Assembly (NCBI RefSeq): GCF_003254395.2
Contig: NC_037642.1
Span: forward strand, 7,763,736 to 7,827,735
DNA from: Apis mellifera
Taxonomy: Eukaryota > Arthropoda > Insecta > Hymenoptera > Apidae
DNA length: 64,000 nt
Reading direction: 5' to 3'
In this document: piece after piece, positions 12,960-25,489 of the stretch
Layout: each line of letters starts with the position of its first letter
Position numbering within the stretch: the first letter of the stretch is position 1
Made by a program: the position numbers and the translations under genes
Notes under the pieces: model-generated
Told to the model about the DNA's origin: nothing
What the model saw: only the letters and a program-made list of their open reading frames with translations
Databases searched by the model: none

Positions 12960-13200
12960 TTCGCTCGCGTAGCATTGCCGATTTGCATAGGCTAATGAAT
13001 ATGTTAAATCAATTTCACAAAACAAACGGAGGCCAGGCTGGGCACCGGTTGCTCGCTCGCATAACCAGAGGCCTGTTATTATTGTAATTGCCGCGCGTGC
13101 AAAACCGTGTGTGGAAAATGAGCCTAATGTGACGTGTGCGCGGGTGGCTTGGCCAGCGTGTAAGCGTTTCGCCGCTTTGACGCGCGCGGGCGTGCGTGTC
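12960..13200. promoter_or_regulatory. Candidate cis-regulatory patch beside (GA)20
   Basis: Unique sequence with an exact POU octamer ATTTGCAT (12981-12988) followed by GGCTAATGAATATG, then GC-rich sequence, then TTATTATTGTAATTGCC. The placement next to a long GA tract resembles insect enhancer or Polycomb-type elements. This is compositional and motif evidence only. Confidence 0.22.
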
Positions 13201-14101
13201 ACTTGCACGCCTCGACAATACTTCGACTCTGCCAACTCTCTCTTTTCTCTCGATCTCTCCGTTCGAGCAAGGAGGCGAGTTGCCGCGTTTAAACGCGACA
13301 CGATCGATTGAAAAAAACGTAACGAAACGTTCCCTTGGAAATTTCTTGTTTGTCTCTTGTCCCCCATCTTCGCGACAATCTTTCTCCTCCGTGTAACCTC
13401 TTCCCGCGAGTCGAATTGCCAGACTTTTTTTATAGATATCATTAGAAACGCATAAAACTAATGGAGTGATTGGAAGTGCATAATATAACTAGTTTCTATA
13501 TAATATAACTAGTATACCGGTTATTTAGTTATTAACGTGTAATTAATATTCATAATGGTGCTAACCTTTCCGTTCGTCCAAGCTAATCCGTCGGAAATTT
13601 ATGGTTGAATACGGTTGACGATCGAAAACTGGGTTTATTTTTCGTGACTCGTATAAAATTGATCGTTCGATGGGGAGATAAATTGGGGAAGTATCGAAGA
13701 ATAAGGGACAAATGAGAGTGGCGTGGATAGGATGATCGTTGGTTCTCGGTGAATTCGGCCGGATCGATGGAACGCATCGGTTGGACTCCGTTTTCTCCCG
13801 AGCATTTATTAAATCGCGGCGTTGGGAGAGGGAATTGTAAACGATTCTTCGCGGCGGTTTACGAGACTTTCTAAGAAAAGGTACGGGGCATTAGGAAACC
13901 GTCTGGCCGAGTTTACGAGCCCTTTACGAACGATCCGCGTTGCGAAATAAGAGATCGTTCGCTCTCTCGCTTGTCCGATCCATGAAAACGGGCAACAAAT
14001 GGCTAACAACGCGCGACCGAGTCTTGCAATCGTTAGAAAAAAAAAGAAAAAATCCTTTCTCGCGGTTTCAAATGTTCAGACATTCTTGTTTCTAAGATAC
14101 G

Positions 14102-14103
<2 letters not shown>

Positions 14104-14167
<64 letters not shown>
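14104..14167. repeat. (AT)32 microsatellite
   Basis: 64 bases of uninterrupted AT, the longest TA-type tract in the window. Confidence 0.97.
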
Positions 14168-14171
<4 letters not shown>

Positions 14172-14880
14172 CTTGAATACTGGGATCTAGGGGTTACTAG
14201 ACGTTAACTGCGTCCTCTTGCATAATGGGGTTTAACGTTGTTACTAATGACGTGATGTTACGCGATATTAACAAATCGTTTTTGCATAACGACAACACGC
14301 AAACTGTTGAGAATTCAATATAAATTGATCGACTTATTGATTTTTCATTTTAGTCGTTGAATTATTCCGCAAATGAGTCTTACGATTAATACGAAATGCA
14401 AACATGTAAAATTCTAATTTTTCTTTCGTAGAATCAAAAAAATTTCTAAATTTCTCAACTCGAGACTTATTCCAACCTTTGTCAAATTCTAATTTACAAA
14501 TATCGTATCCGTCCGTAAAAAAGAAAAGGATGAACGTTGATGAGAAGCAACAAAGAGTATATTTTCTGTTGGAAAGGTAAGAAAAAGTTCTCTCTCACGG
14601 AGGATCGGCTAGCCTAGAATAGACACCGGGGAAACGAATCGAATCGTTGTGCACGTGTCGAGAGCATTACGCAGACCGAGCGTGTCATTATATCGTCATT
14701 AAATCGGTGTGCAGTCTTGATGCGTCGTTTTCGGTAACGACCTGGCTCGTTCCTAGCCAGAAGGGAAAACCGCCGTTACGGAAGTGGCGCGCGAATCGTC
14801 TTCGAGTCGATTGAGGTTAATGCAAGAATTAAGGAAAACGTCTCTCGGGTTTAGCTCGCCTGGGTGGCGCGCTACACGCG

Positions 14881-14914
14881 CACACAACGTACACACACAC
14901 ATACGTACACACAG
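14881..14914. repeat. CA-rich imperfect microsatellite
   Basis: Several CA runs interrupted by ACGTAC words. Confidence 0.85.
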
Positions 14915-15244
14915 CGAAGCTGAAGCTGAAGCGCGTCTCCTTTAACGAAATAACAACTGAATTCGACTCGGTTCGCTCGCGCGAGAAATTTTACGTGACA
15001 CTTTCTTTTTATGACGTTTTAATGGCTGCTAACTTCCACCGCGCCGTTACGTCGCGCTGTTTGTTTTCTACTTGTTATATACGGGTGGCCCTCGTAATTC
15101 TCCCTCCAGTCGCTTCGCCTCTTTATTACCACAAGTGAGAGAATATTCCTCCACGGTGAGTCAGGGAAACTGAAACTTGGAGATCGCGCGAAACGCCTAT
15201 CGAGCGCGGTACAGGGAGAGAAAGAAAAAAAGAAGGGGGGGAAG

Positions 15245-15278
<34 letters not shown>
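15245..15278. repeat. Poly(A) tract, 34 bases
   Basis: An uninterrupted A run preceded by G/A-rich sequence from about 15218. No target-site duplication or retroposed sequence was recognised around it. Confidence 0.95.
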
Positions 15279-15281
<3 letters not shown>

Positions 15282-16320
15282 ATGAAATCTCCGTAGTGCG
15301 AGCTATGAGTGATGATACAAAGATGCGGAACTATTATTGCGCTATTAACTCTTTCTGCGATGAGTAATCCTTCTCCCGAGATAACGTAACGAAGAAACGT
15401 CTCGAGATATTCGTATCGTAAGGCGCATAAGGTGTTCCCGGAAATCGATCTGATCTGTTATTTATTATTTCTAATTTGCAAAAATTCTTACTTGTCCAAA
15501 GGTAAAGCGAAACATTCCATGGAACTGGAAACGACCAGTTTTATCTATCCGTAATAATCCGCCATCGTATTGCAAAACGATACGAATCTCTCGTCTCGGG
15601 AGATGTTTCAAATAGACGTTCAACATCGTCCGACGAAAGTCCGTTATTTGTTGTTCTTCAAAATATTATTACCCGCTTAATTACCGATTCGTAACCGATG
15701 GAACGACCATAATTACAGTCTCGCCCATTCCTGTACACTTAAATAACGAACCCCCGTTATTTATATTATTTGCCATCCCTAATCCTCCCAATAATCGTTA
15801 CTACTACTCGAAAACTAAACCGAGAAAGGAGTTAAAAAAAAAGGAAAGAAAGAAAAAAGATAACTCAAACTGGATGGAAATAATTAAAAACCACCGTCGT
15901 CGTATACACCGCCTTCCAATTCCACCCTTCTTATATTGCTCACGATACGGATCTCTCGAGCCTCGCGTATTTCTTGTAAGAGACGTTAACGACGCTGAGA
16001 CAAGACAAAGAACGGCTAGGCGAGTAAAGATAAAAATGTCTCCCCGGCCGCGCGATTTCCAGCGGTGTTCCTCCACCCGGCGGTCGGCGCCCGCGCTTTG
16101 ATTCTTTTTAATTGCGCGCGTCGGTTGATCGAGAGCGGCGGAATAACGTTCTCAGGGGCGCCTTAATGAGAGGGAATGCTAAAACGGCCGCGGACCCCGG
16201 CCCATTTAGCGGCCAAAAATTGCGGAATACCGGGGACGGGAGACCTCCTTTCGCGCGGATCGCGCTCCAAAGATACGTTTCTCGAACGATGTTAATGTTT
16301 CGCCAGATTTTCGACCCCCA

Positions 16321-16346
16321 TCTCTCTCTCTCTCTCTCTCTCTCTC
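16321..16346. repeat. (TC)13 microsatellite
   Basis: 26 bases of uninterrupted TC. Confidence 0.96.
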
Positions 16347-16722
16347 ATCCCGCCATACACGCGTTCCTCTTCCACCTTCGCAAGTGTACCGGTGATAAGA
16401 ACGTTCAAGGATGTATCTTCGGAGGGATATTAACGCTACCGTGGCCGCCCACGTTACACGTTTCGCCGTCGAATTTATATATTTATACACGTATACGTAT
16501 TCGTTATCGGCCCCCTTTTCTCATTTTGCTCGAAGATATTCGATCAGCGGAACACGCGAAACGCTTTAAAAACGCGTCCCATTATCGATTTTCGGGGATC
16601 ACGGGGGAAATGAAATTCATCGAGATAAAAATTTCTTCCTCGTCGCCTCTCGATTCCCACTTTTCGAGTTACGACTTCCTGTCCTCCATCAAAAATAAAA
16701 TTGTTATTGCCGATCGTTTACG

Positions 16723-16776
16723 CACCACCACCACCACTACTACTTCTACTACTACTACTATTACTACCACTACTAT
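16723..16776. repeat. (ACC/ACT)n trinucleotide repeat
   Basis: An imperfect ACC then ACT repeat with TTCT and ATT interruptions, ending just before the first copy of the 23-bp direct repeat. Confidence 0.9.
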
Positions 16777-16792
16777 ATTGTTTGGGTTCGTT

Positions 16793-16815
16793 TAACCCAG
16801 TGACCGACAGAGGCA
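16793..16815 (+). repeat. 23-bp direct repeat, copy 1
   Basis: The 18 bases TAACCCAGTGACCGACAG match copy 2 at 17087 exactly. After one mismatch, GGCA also matches, giving 22 of 23 identical. Copies are 294 bp apart in the same orientation. Confidence 0.85.
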
Positions 16816-17086
16816 GCTCAAGCGAGTCGTGAGAGAGTTAAATTATTTACGGTTATTAGCGTATTCTTCTTTTACATTTCCAAAGTGGAAGCAACGCAAT
16901 TTTTTCTTCTCCACCCTTCCTTCTTTCGCACGACACCGATTCTCCATTCCTATTCTCCGACAGGAGTGCGAATTTGAAAATTTATTCCTTCTCGACGTTC
17001 CGATGATGAACTTTCCATCGGAAATGAAATCGTTATCGTTTTGTTACGTACGTGTTATTTACGTATATCGTACGCGTCGTACGATC

Positions 17087-17109
17087 TAACCCAGTGACCG
17101 ACAGTGGCA
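17087..17109 (+). repeat. 23-bp direct repeat, copy 2
   Basis: Second copy of TAACCCAGTGACCGACAG plus GGCA after one mismatch. It is followed five bases later by a perfect palindrome and then by a GA tract. Both copies also have GAGAGAG a short way downstream, so the duplicated unit may once have been longer. Confidence 0.85.
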
Positions 17110-17113
17110 ATAG

Positions 17114-17130
17114 CATCTGACAGTCAGATG
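17114..17130. promoter_or_regulatory. Perfect 8+1+8 palindrome with a TGACAG core
   Basis: CATCTGAC, one A, then GTCAGATG: the two arms are perfect reverse complements. TGACAG, the core binding word of Meis/Hth-class homeodomains, spans the centre. Use as an Hth-bound element is inference. Confidence 0.35.
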
Positions 17131-17164
17131 AGAGAGAGGGAGAGGGAGAGAGAGAGAGAGAGAG
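17131..17164. repeat. GA-rich microsatellite
   Basis: GA runs interrupted by GGG, ending in an uninterrupted GA run. Confidence 0.93.
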
Positions 17165-18299
17165 TGTTGGTGGCAGCAACCGTAGACGGAATTGGGGGGA
17201 CGAGTAGACGGTTGGGCGGATGCGTCGAGTAATGTGCTTCCGGTTATCGAACGCCGTCTGAAGGTTGACGACGGGAATTTCGGAGTTCCGCTGCGACGCA
17301 GACTCCTGTTGGCCGGCACCTGGACCTCTCCACACCGGGATACGTCGTCCTGGACGAGGTCCTGATCAAACAGAACGGCCAAAGGAAACATCTGTCGAGG
17401 AAACGTTTGCCTCTGATTTTCGAACCGTTTACATATCCGAATATAACGAACGAGGAGAGGAAGAATTTGGAATTTTTCGAAGCCGATTCAACGCGGAATT
17501 ATATAATTTATCGTTTCACTATAGAATCTTTGAATCAGTTTATCCACGTTTTCTTGAGAATCTTTGAGTGAAAGTCGGGTTAGGAGGACGATTCGAAGAA
17601 GAGAAATCTTGTGAGAAGGGTGTATGACGGATCAAAGGGAGTGGAAAAAGAAATAAGTTTGCTCAATAATAAAGGACACTGGTCTAGTTTGTAACGAATT
17701 ATCGTAATCTCAGCGGAGAAACATCCTATTTGGAATTTTACATCTCCCTTTGCTCATGAAAATTGTTTGAAAAAATTCATCGACATCTTCCCAACGAATT
17801 TTTACGTACGAGCGAAATTTTTCCACGATTCTCTTAGACAAGAAACTGTTGTTACTAACTCGTTGAGATTAAGCACGCGAATTGAAAATAGAATAAAAGA
17901 GTACGATCGTTCGCGAGTTAGAAACGAAGGAAGGAGGGAGGGGGGGGGGCTAAAAGCGACTACGGGTGCGGCCGCTTGTAATCCATAAAATCGACGTTAC
18001 ATCGTTTCTAAGGCTAGGCTGGCCGATAGAGTGCCCCTTGTTCCGCGGCTTACACGTCGTTGTAAACACGGGAGCCGGCTTCTCCCTAGCCGGCCGAATA
18101 CGCATTTAATTAAAGGCCGTGGACATAATCGTAATATGATAATTATACGGTGGATCCGTGTCGCTACCGACCAAGCGGGCATAAAACATGGACGGGAATC
18201 GAGCCTCGCGCGGAACACTTATCTTAATCGATTCTAGATGGATGGATGAATACGAGCGAGCGCAGAATTCATCGCTCGTTTTTCCGCGTTGCATTCCTT

Positions 18300-18318
18300 T
18301 ATATATATATATATATAT
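18300..18318. repeat. (TA)n microsatellite
   Basis: 19 bases of uninterrupted TA. Confidence 0.93.
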
Positions 18319-21300
18319 TCTCGTTAATTCCTCCTCGATCGACGTTTTCCTTGTTATCCAGCATTCTTTTTCTTTTTTTTTTCTTTTTGCACGAGTACAG
18401 GTTTTCGATCGATCGAAGAAAAAAAAGAACTTATTCTTTTTTCAAACAAACGATGATCTCGTATCGTAATTTTCATATTAAATATGATAATTCATTACAT
18501 TTATTATTTCAAAAATAATAGAATTAATGATGCGCGGATATTGATTAACACGTTATCAATCCCTAATTTATGTTAAAATATAGATATATTAACATGATAT
18601 AAGAAGAAATAAATGATAACATCGAGAGAGAGATGTTGTAAATGGAAATGGGGGATAGAAATCGGGGGAAAATTACGTTCGACTCGAGGGAGGGGAATAT
18701 CGTTACAAATAGAAACACTTACCCGATAAGAATCTCGGGAGGATCTTTCCTCGTTCGTCAGTCGAACGCCGTACCACTTCGCACATGCTGACGTTTCTTC
18801 TTGCTGGATATCTCTGCTAGATCAACCTTTATGCTGATGTACGGTCACTTTTCACGGATTGAAGTGTAGTTACGGTAGTCGGTGCATCGGTCAGAGACTA
18901 TCCTCGTTCCCCTTCTCTCCTCCTCGTTCGCTTTTCCTGCCAGAATCAGTGTATCGGATCTAAAACTAAAATCTTACTAAACCGTATCTCTTTGAACAGA
19001 GAGAGAGAAAGGAAACCAAGTTGATTCTCTTGATTCAACGGAATCAAACCTCGGCGAAGGAAAAGTGCATCTTCATTCGGCGGGATCAGGTGAAACCCAG
19101 CAATCTGTCGCCTCTCGTCTACGTTTTCTATGAAGGGAGAGGATTTAGAAAGCGTGACAAAGATCGTTAATTCGACCTCCGTAATTTTCGTATCGAAATC
19201 GAGACGCTTCGATGAAACTTGTGTGTATTCCCTTGCAAATTTCCTCGGTTCAGGATCGATTGGACGAAGGGATCTTTCTTCTCGAACAAAATAAAAAAAA
19301 AGAAAAACGTGGATTTATTATCACAACCGACTGACGCCGATGAGAGAGCGGAGTGAAGCCAGGTCGGTCGGACGTGAAATCGAATTAACGCTCGCGACTA
19401 TGCACCTGTTAGCGATGTTTACCTGGTCTGTGGCTTTCCTGCGAGAGAGATACGAACACGCGCGGTGGCCAACACCGTAATAATAGCTTGGCATGCGAGA
19501 GCGCGCGTTGCGTGCGCCCAGTGACAGCGCATAAGCGCAGGAGGCGCGCGAGAAAGCGGTCAACCCTGGCCATTCTCTCCTTCGACACTGTCGTGAATTC
19601 GATTCCAAAAGGAAGAACTTCCTTCCCTCGTGCCTTCTTTTCGCTTGGAAAGGAATTGGATAAAACCAGTGCTTGTATATAACGAATTAGAAATTGAATA
19701 ATGATACGAAATCGAATAAGTGGATAAACAAGATTTCGAATCTTCTTTAAACCACCGTTGAAGCGAGAAGAAAATTTTTATAGGAATGGTAATTGGTTCC
19801 TTCGTTGGGATCACAAAGGTTCACAAGCGAGACGAGGAAAGAGATTAGGAGAGGTAAATCTAGGAGAGTAAATCCCCTGTTCCGCAACACGGGCAAACGA
19901 GGAAATCTTGGCGATATTCTCACGAAAGGCCGGGGAACAGAACGGTCTCAATTACCGGAGGCGAAACCGGAAGCAGCGGCGGCGGCGGCTCTGTTATACG
20001 GCGACGGTCCATTCATTCATTCGTTGCGACACGAACGCGAAACCCTCGGCCGCTTGTTCTTCCTGTAAACGGTGCTCGCCTCGAGAACACGACCGCTCAA
20101 TTACGACCTTTATTATTAGCGCGCTACTCCAGTCGCCGTTCATTATGCCAACCTCTTCTCTGATAACGAAACGCATGGACGGCTAATAATGACCGTTTAT
20201 CTCGACACGCGGCCTCGCTCCTCTCCCGATCGAGCCAATGTATACACACGATTGTGTGCTGCCCGGAAACGGGGCATTGAACGGGTCACAATGAAAATTC
20301 TTTCTTTCTTCTTTGCACGTCGGATTTCGAATCTCGATTGCAAATAAAATTTAAATTCCATTTCGCGATATAATAAATCGTGTTTTCATCTTTGCTTACG
20401 ATGATTATCTTAAGGATCATGTATGTATTTCCTCGAGTCGTCTTCGTGAACGAATCCTTTTCAAAAAAATGTTTCACGCGCTCGAATCTATATTTGATCA
20501 CTCATGGGAGATAGGATTCCTCGACTCGGAATCGTGGAGCCAGTCTTCGTAACAATTTGCATCGCGAACCGTTCGCACTCTCCCGATTAAATATGGATGC
20601 ATTTTACTTGTACGGATCCATATATATCCCGCGAAAAGGGGGATGGATCCCTTGGCGATCGAGGGAGAGGGCACGTGACACGGGTGTGGCAACCGGTGAA
20701 TATATCCCGGACGAGGACGAAACCGGGTGACAGACGGCGAACCGCATGTCATGGCCTCTCCGCTTCGCCTTATCGCGCCTCTGTATCAGATCCACCCTCG
20801 CCTCGCCAGGGGTTGCTGCGGCCCTGGCCACGTCGATGCCGTGGTTTCTCGAAATATTCGTGCCCGCTCGGTTGATCGATTTTCTTTGTCCACTGTTACC
20901 AGATTTTTCTACGATTTCGTTATTCTATTTGAGGAATTTTATTATGGGGGGAAGGATATTGGAAGAAAAGTTTTCTGTTGCAAGAAATATTTTTCGTAGA
21001 GAGACATTGAAAAGTTATTGGAATATAAATATTTGATTTTAGGAATTGTATTAATTTTTTTTTTGAGGATTGGAACGTCAAGAGAATAGAAAATAGAATG
21101 ATCGAGATTTGTCATTTCGAGGGTTCTTTAATTGGAGATCCTTTTAGCACGGTTTGATTTAACGTAATCCCAGGACAATTTCGCGGCTGGAAAAGTAGCA
21201 TTTTCATGGTCTGTCGGATTTTGAGAGACTTTTGCCGTTACCCTCGATCACGTGTCCACCGTATGTGTACGTTGGTATGTGTCGCACAATGTCTGTAAAT

Positions 21301-21365
21301 GCGTTAGCATATGCGAACGGAGTGGTTGCTAGTCAAGGTTTCTCTTCTCTCTCCGCCTCTTTTCT

Positions 21366-21385
21366 TCTCTCTCTCTCTCTCTCTC
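21366..21385. repeat. (TC)10 microsatellite ending in an acceptor-like CAG
   Basis: A TC run followed by CAG, which makes a good-looking but probably unused acceptor. No matching exon follows. Confidence 0.9.
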
Positions 21386-22099
21386 CAGTCCATCAGTGGC
21401 TCTCACGAATTTCTTTCCACTCTTGTAAATCCACTCGTCTTTAAAAGTATATATGTACAAGATTATTTTTTAATTTCGATAACTCGTGAATCCAAGATTT
21501 ATAAATTTCCATCGATGGCCAACTAATTTTAGACATCTTCCAGAAAAACAATTTCCACGTTCAGGAATCCAAGGAATTATCATCTGCGATCCGTCCGTCA
21601 TAGCCAATGACAGGCCAAACGAAATTCCATCAATTTTCCACCCATTGAAAACATTTCCAAACGCCATTCCAGAGATTCCATCCTAATGCAAGTCGCTTAT
21701 TACAACAGGAATCAGCAGGTGCGACTCGTCATCGAGACCTTCCCAAACCGCCAATACATAAACACCGTCCCTCTCGTCTCGTGCATTTTCCTCCCGTTAA
21801 ACCGCGCCAAGTAAAGCATCGACAGACGTCCTGAATAATTTTCGGATAAACGATCTGGATCTCTCGTTGTTGTTAACCGCCGGAAAGACAAAGCTGGACG
21901 TTGCAAACGCGCGTATTTAACGACTCGAGACGATCGCACCCTCGATTATTTTTCGCTAATGAACGTATATAATAGGTTAGGAGGAGGCTTGGGTGTCACT
22001 GTCCACCGCTTAATGCGATCGCAGCTCACGATAAGATGCTCGATGCCTCTTGGCAATCGTTAGCCTCTATGTACGCACGCGCCCTCTTTATTCGCTCGC

Positions 22100-22109
22100 G
22101 CGCATGCGC
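22100..22109. promoter_or_regulatory. NRF1/Ewg-type palindromic decamer
   Basis: GCGCATGCGC is the palindromic core bound by NRF1 in vertebrates and by the related Erect wing protein in insects. A second identical decamer lies at 41052. There is no binding evidence. Confidence 0.25.
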
Positions 22110-23690
22110 CAAGGAAAAGATTTATTCCTCGCGCGCCCTCTCGTTAAAGATCCATCGATCTTGATTGCCCGATGTTTCTAAACGTTCGATTTGCATTGTA
22201 AATCCGCTGCATCTATTCGCCTCTTTTCGCGAAGGGACAAAGAGAGAGAGAGAAAAGAAAGATTGGGAGAAAATTGGGTATGCAAGAAGAGATGGCAGCG
22301 TCGAAAGATTGGATAATGCTCGAAGCTGTTTCGAGAGATGGAAGGATTGGTTAAGGATAGTTGTTGGAATAATATTGTCGTTGATGATATCGAGGTTTTA
22401 GAAAGGGTGTCGAGTGGAGATTATGGCGAGTGAGATGAAGGGGGCTTTTCGAGGAGCCAACGAACCATGGTTATTGATATAAAATCGAAAGATACCACCT
22501 TGATATTATTATTACCATATAATACAAGTGCAAAGCTGCACAATATCTATATACGTATACGATAAACGTCTCGTTACTAGTTTAATAGAGCACGAGGATC
22601 GTGTTACATTGCCAATCGTGTGTAAAATGATCGACAACGACCCGCTCATTACCTCGTTCCAGTGAGTTTTTGAAAATTCAAAGGAGAGAGAGAGGGAGAG
22701 GGAGAATCGAAAACCGCAAGGAATGGGGAAAAAGGTTGTTTATCGATGGAATAATAAGGGAGAGGAGAGGAAAAGGGAGTGGAGGAAGGTGACCGCCTTA
22801 TCCCGAGGGAGGTGAACGCAACACGGGAAACCAATTAGCCGAGGAACGCCGCCACCGTGCCACTAGATATGAGTCCGAGAGCGGTTCGTAGCTGCTGGTT
22901 CGACCTTGTCGTTATATACCATACCATACAGGTCTGGTCCCAGCGTTATCGTTACCTGGCGGGCCTCGTAGACGAAGCGTCGATCGAGCGCCGTCTCTTA
23001 AAATCCTCCGCCTTCTGCCCGGTGTCCAGATAGGTAACAACCACACCTTATGCGGGTCGATCAGTTACGTATCCTTCTTCTTCCTCCTCGTTTCTTTCAT
23101 CTCTGTTCGCGATGCAAACGGTAATAGCGAAGATTTTATCGTCGAACAGAATTTTTTCCACGTCGACGATGTGGGCTCCATAAAGAAGAGTTCCGTGGGA
23201 TTTTTCGATATTAATAATTAATATCTTCACTTTAAATACGCAACGATATGATACGGGCAACATGTGTAATGGGCGAGCGTTAAGACCGATTTAATATCGG
23301 AATAAAATTTGAAAATTAATAATTTAACAGGGGAAGGAAAGCAAGATCGGAACGAATAGAGGTAGTATAATAATAATAATAATAATGTTGGAAATAAGAG
23401 ACGCTTCAATCCCTTTAAAATTTCTCCTCTCCATATCTTCTCCAACGAGAGGGATAGCCATTTTCTTAATAAAAATGACCGTTCTCGGCAAAGCTCGTTC
23501 AAAATGAATCATCGTTCGATCATCCAACAGCAGTTTAGCCAACCTCAGTGGATAAGATATCGCGAATCGCTTTCGTACTTTTTTTTACCCGTTTTCGCAT
23601 GGAAATGAATCGCGTTCCTCGACGACCAGTTTAGACGAGTGGACCGGCGAGGAGGAACGCGGAGACGAGATATCGCGAGACGCTCGAATT

Positions 23691-23749
23691 GGGAAGGAAG
23701 GAAAGAAGGAAGGAAGGAAGGAAGGAAGGAAGGAAGGAAGGAAGGAAGA
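23691..23749. repeat. (GGAA)n tetranucleotide microsatellite
   Basis: About fourteen GGAA units with one early imperfection at about 23701-23707. Confidence 0.95.
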
Positions 23750-24070
23750 CGGGGAAGGACAGGTTGGAGGCGACGGTTTTTCACCGGGCCCGCCGCGGTT
23801 TTTTGAACGGGGAACGATCATTTGGGAGTCTAATTTATACGGCGGCTAAATTAAAACGAATGCGTCGGCCTGGGCCGCGTCTGCAAATCTCTGCGGGTTC
23901 CTCGGCGAGAAGGAGAGTCTCGCATGCGAGGAAAAAGAGGACGAGGATCCCCCGGGGAAAAGAGAGAGGCGACTATATTGTGATTAGGGAGGAATGTTGA
24001 TTAGATCCATCAGCTGGTCGAGTGTTGGCCCTCCTTCCTTCGCTGAACCTTCTTGAAACTCTCTCTTTCT

Positions 24071-24076
<6 letters not shown>

Positions 24077-24101
<25 letters not shown>
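24077..24101. repeat. (CT)12 microsatellite
   Basis: An uninterrupted CT run preceded by impure pyrimidine sequence. Confidence 0.95.
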
Positions 24102-24677
24102 CCCTTAAGCGTCCCATTCCGACCGAGAGAGTCTGTTTGAACCTCGTGAGTTCACCGAGACTCGTGTGAAACTTTGCTCTGTGAGAATTATTTATTTTTC
24201 GAACGAAACTTTATTCCAAGGTTGTTTGCTCTAGACAAAGATTAGGATTTTTAGGATTTCCTCGATTTGGTTATACGAGTACGATAAGATTTCAAAATTA
24301 ATAATGGATGGAGATTTAGGGAGTTAGTTACATTGTGTCGTATTCATAAGAATAATGCACGGAGAGATAATTAAGGCAGGCCGATGATGATTTTGACGAA
24401 ATATATTTTGACTTTTATGTTGACACGAGATGAGATTACACGCACTTATTTACCGTCATAAATATGTAATACGCTTCAGTCTGCGTCACGGGTCAATGCT
24501 TCGTCGCGTTGATAAAAAAAGAAAAAAAAAGAGAGAGGAAGGAAAGTAAGTCTGAAAGAAGTAAGGAGAAATTAAAAATCTCAATCTCTCTCTCAAACTA
24601 ATATTTTAATCGACGATTCATCATTCAACCGATACGTATTTCGATTTCGTATTCCGCGCGCCGATTGCTAGTCGAAA

Positions 24678-24689
24678 CATGGCGCCATG
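24678..24689. promoter_or_regulatory. 12-bp perfect palindrome with two GCCAT cores
   Basis: CATGGCGCCATG places the Pho/YY1 core word GCCAT on each strand. A TGACG word follows directly. It is a motif match only. Confidence 0.22.
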
Positions 24690-25449
24690 ACGTTCCCTCA
24701 CGAACAAAGGCTAAACGCGCGGACATTACACACCTAAACACGAAACATCGAGCATGATGCGGAATGTCAATACGTAATTGCTCCGCAATTTATCACGTTC
24801 GTGCATTCCTACCTTGCAACGATCGCATGATCGATATTTCTAAAATTAGAAAGACATAAAATGGAAAATTCATTTCGAAAGGATAATCTAACTCTCTTCC
24901 CTTTTTCCTTTTTATCAAGAATCGGAATAATTCGAGAGTGTTGTAAAACTCTCGACGAGGAATTGCGTCCCCCCGAGAGTATATTATTATTCTCGCGTCG
25001 GACAGTAACTATTTCAGTGACGAATCAATCAACCTTCGAAAATAACCCTCGAAAACTTTTATTCTTAATTTTATTTCACGTCCTCGTTTCGGGTGGGCGT
25101 CGAACAAAGCGCAGAATAAAATTAGAAAGACAAAAATTCCCTTTGATCCCCAAACCCTCCTTTCTTTTCATCTTACAATAGTCAGCGTTTCTGCGAGTGA
25201 GCGCCGAGCGAGCGAAGCGCAGGCTCGCGTAGGTTTCGATAGGTGTGAAATTAACTCGATGCAATAAACGTCATCGACAAGCTGCTCGTTTTGAAATAAT
25301 TGAACCCCGGATCGACGTGCACGTGTCCGTTTTATTATTTATAATCGTGGTTTGCGATCGCCGCCGATAAAATGGCGTTGATGGATCGTAATGGCGAGTA
25401 CCGGTGAAACGGTCTACCATATTGTTCCCGAAGAAAATTAATGTTTCGT

Positions 25450-25489
25450 TCTTTTTTTTTTTTCTTTTTTTTTTTTCTCTCTCTCTCCC
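25450..25489. repeat. Poly(T) and CT pyrimidine tract
   Basis: Two long T runs separated by one C, then a CT run. Confidence 0.93.

Larger units (their letters stand above)
9781..14103. other. Non-coding block with two enhancer-like patches and a diverged duplication
   Basis: No exon is recognised. Two repeat-free patches (10060-10215 and 12960-13200) have the mixed composition often seen in conserved non-coding DNA. 11640-12780 is strongly AT-rich and includes a diverged duplication at 11811-12033. The remainder is CpG-rich unique sequence with short purine runs. Confidence 0.5.
14168..16792. other. Non-coding block
   Basis: No exon is recognised. AT-rich DNA (14200-14580) gives way to CpG-rich unique sequence (14600-15220), a poly(A) run (15245), then mixed sequence. 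The 227-codon frame at 16112-16795 runs straight through a CT microsatellite and an ACT/ACC repeat and is judged spurious. Confidence 0.5.
17165..22640. other. Non-coding block
   Basis: No exon is recognised. A Met-less open frame of about 100 codons lies at 17269-17571 and resembles nothing I know. CpG-rich unique stretches (18720-19140, 19320-19580, 20500-20870, 21960-22120) alternate with AT-rich DNA (18420-18650, 20900-21170). A donor-like GTAAGTG is present on the minus strand at 18716-18722. Confidence 0.5.

Noticed and set aside
16112..16795. 227-codon plus-strand open frame
   Set aside because: It runs through the (TC)13 tract and the ACC/ACT repeat, giving Ser-Leu and Thr runs. No family resemblance.
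17269..17571. About 100 codons open on the plus strand without a methionine
   Set aside because: Reads somewhat protein-like, but no family was recognised, there is no convincing acceptor at its start, and a stop lies directly upstream.
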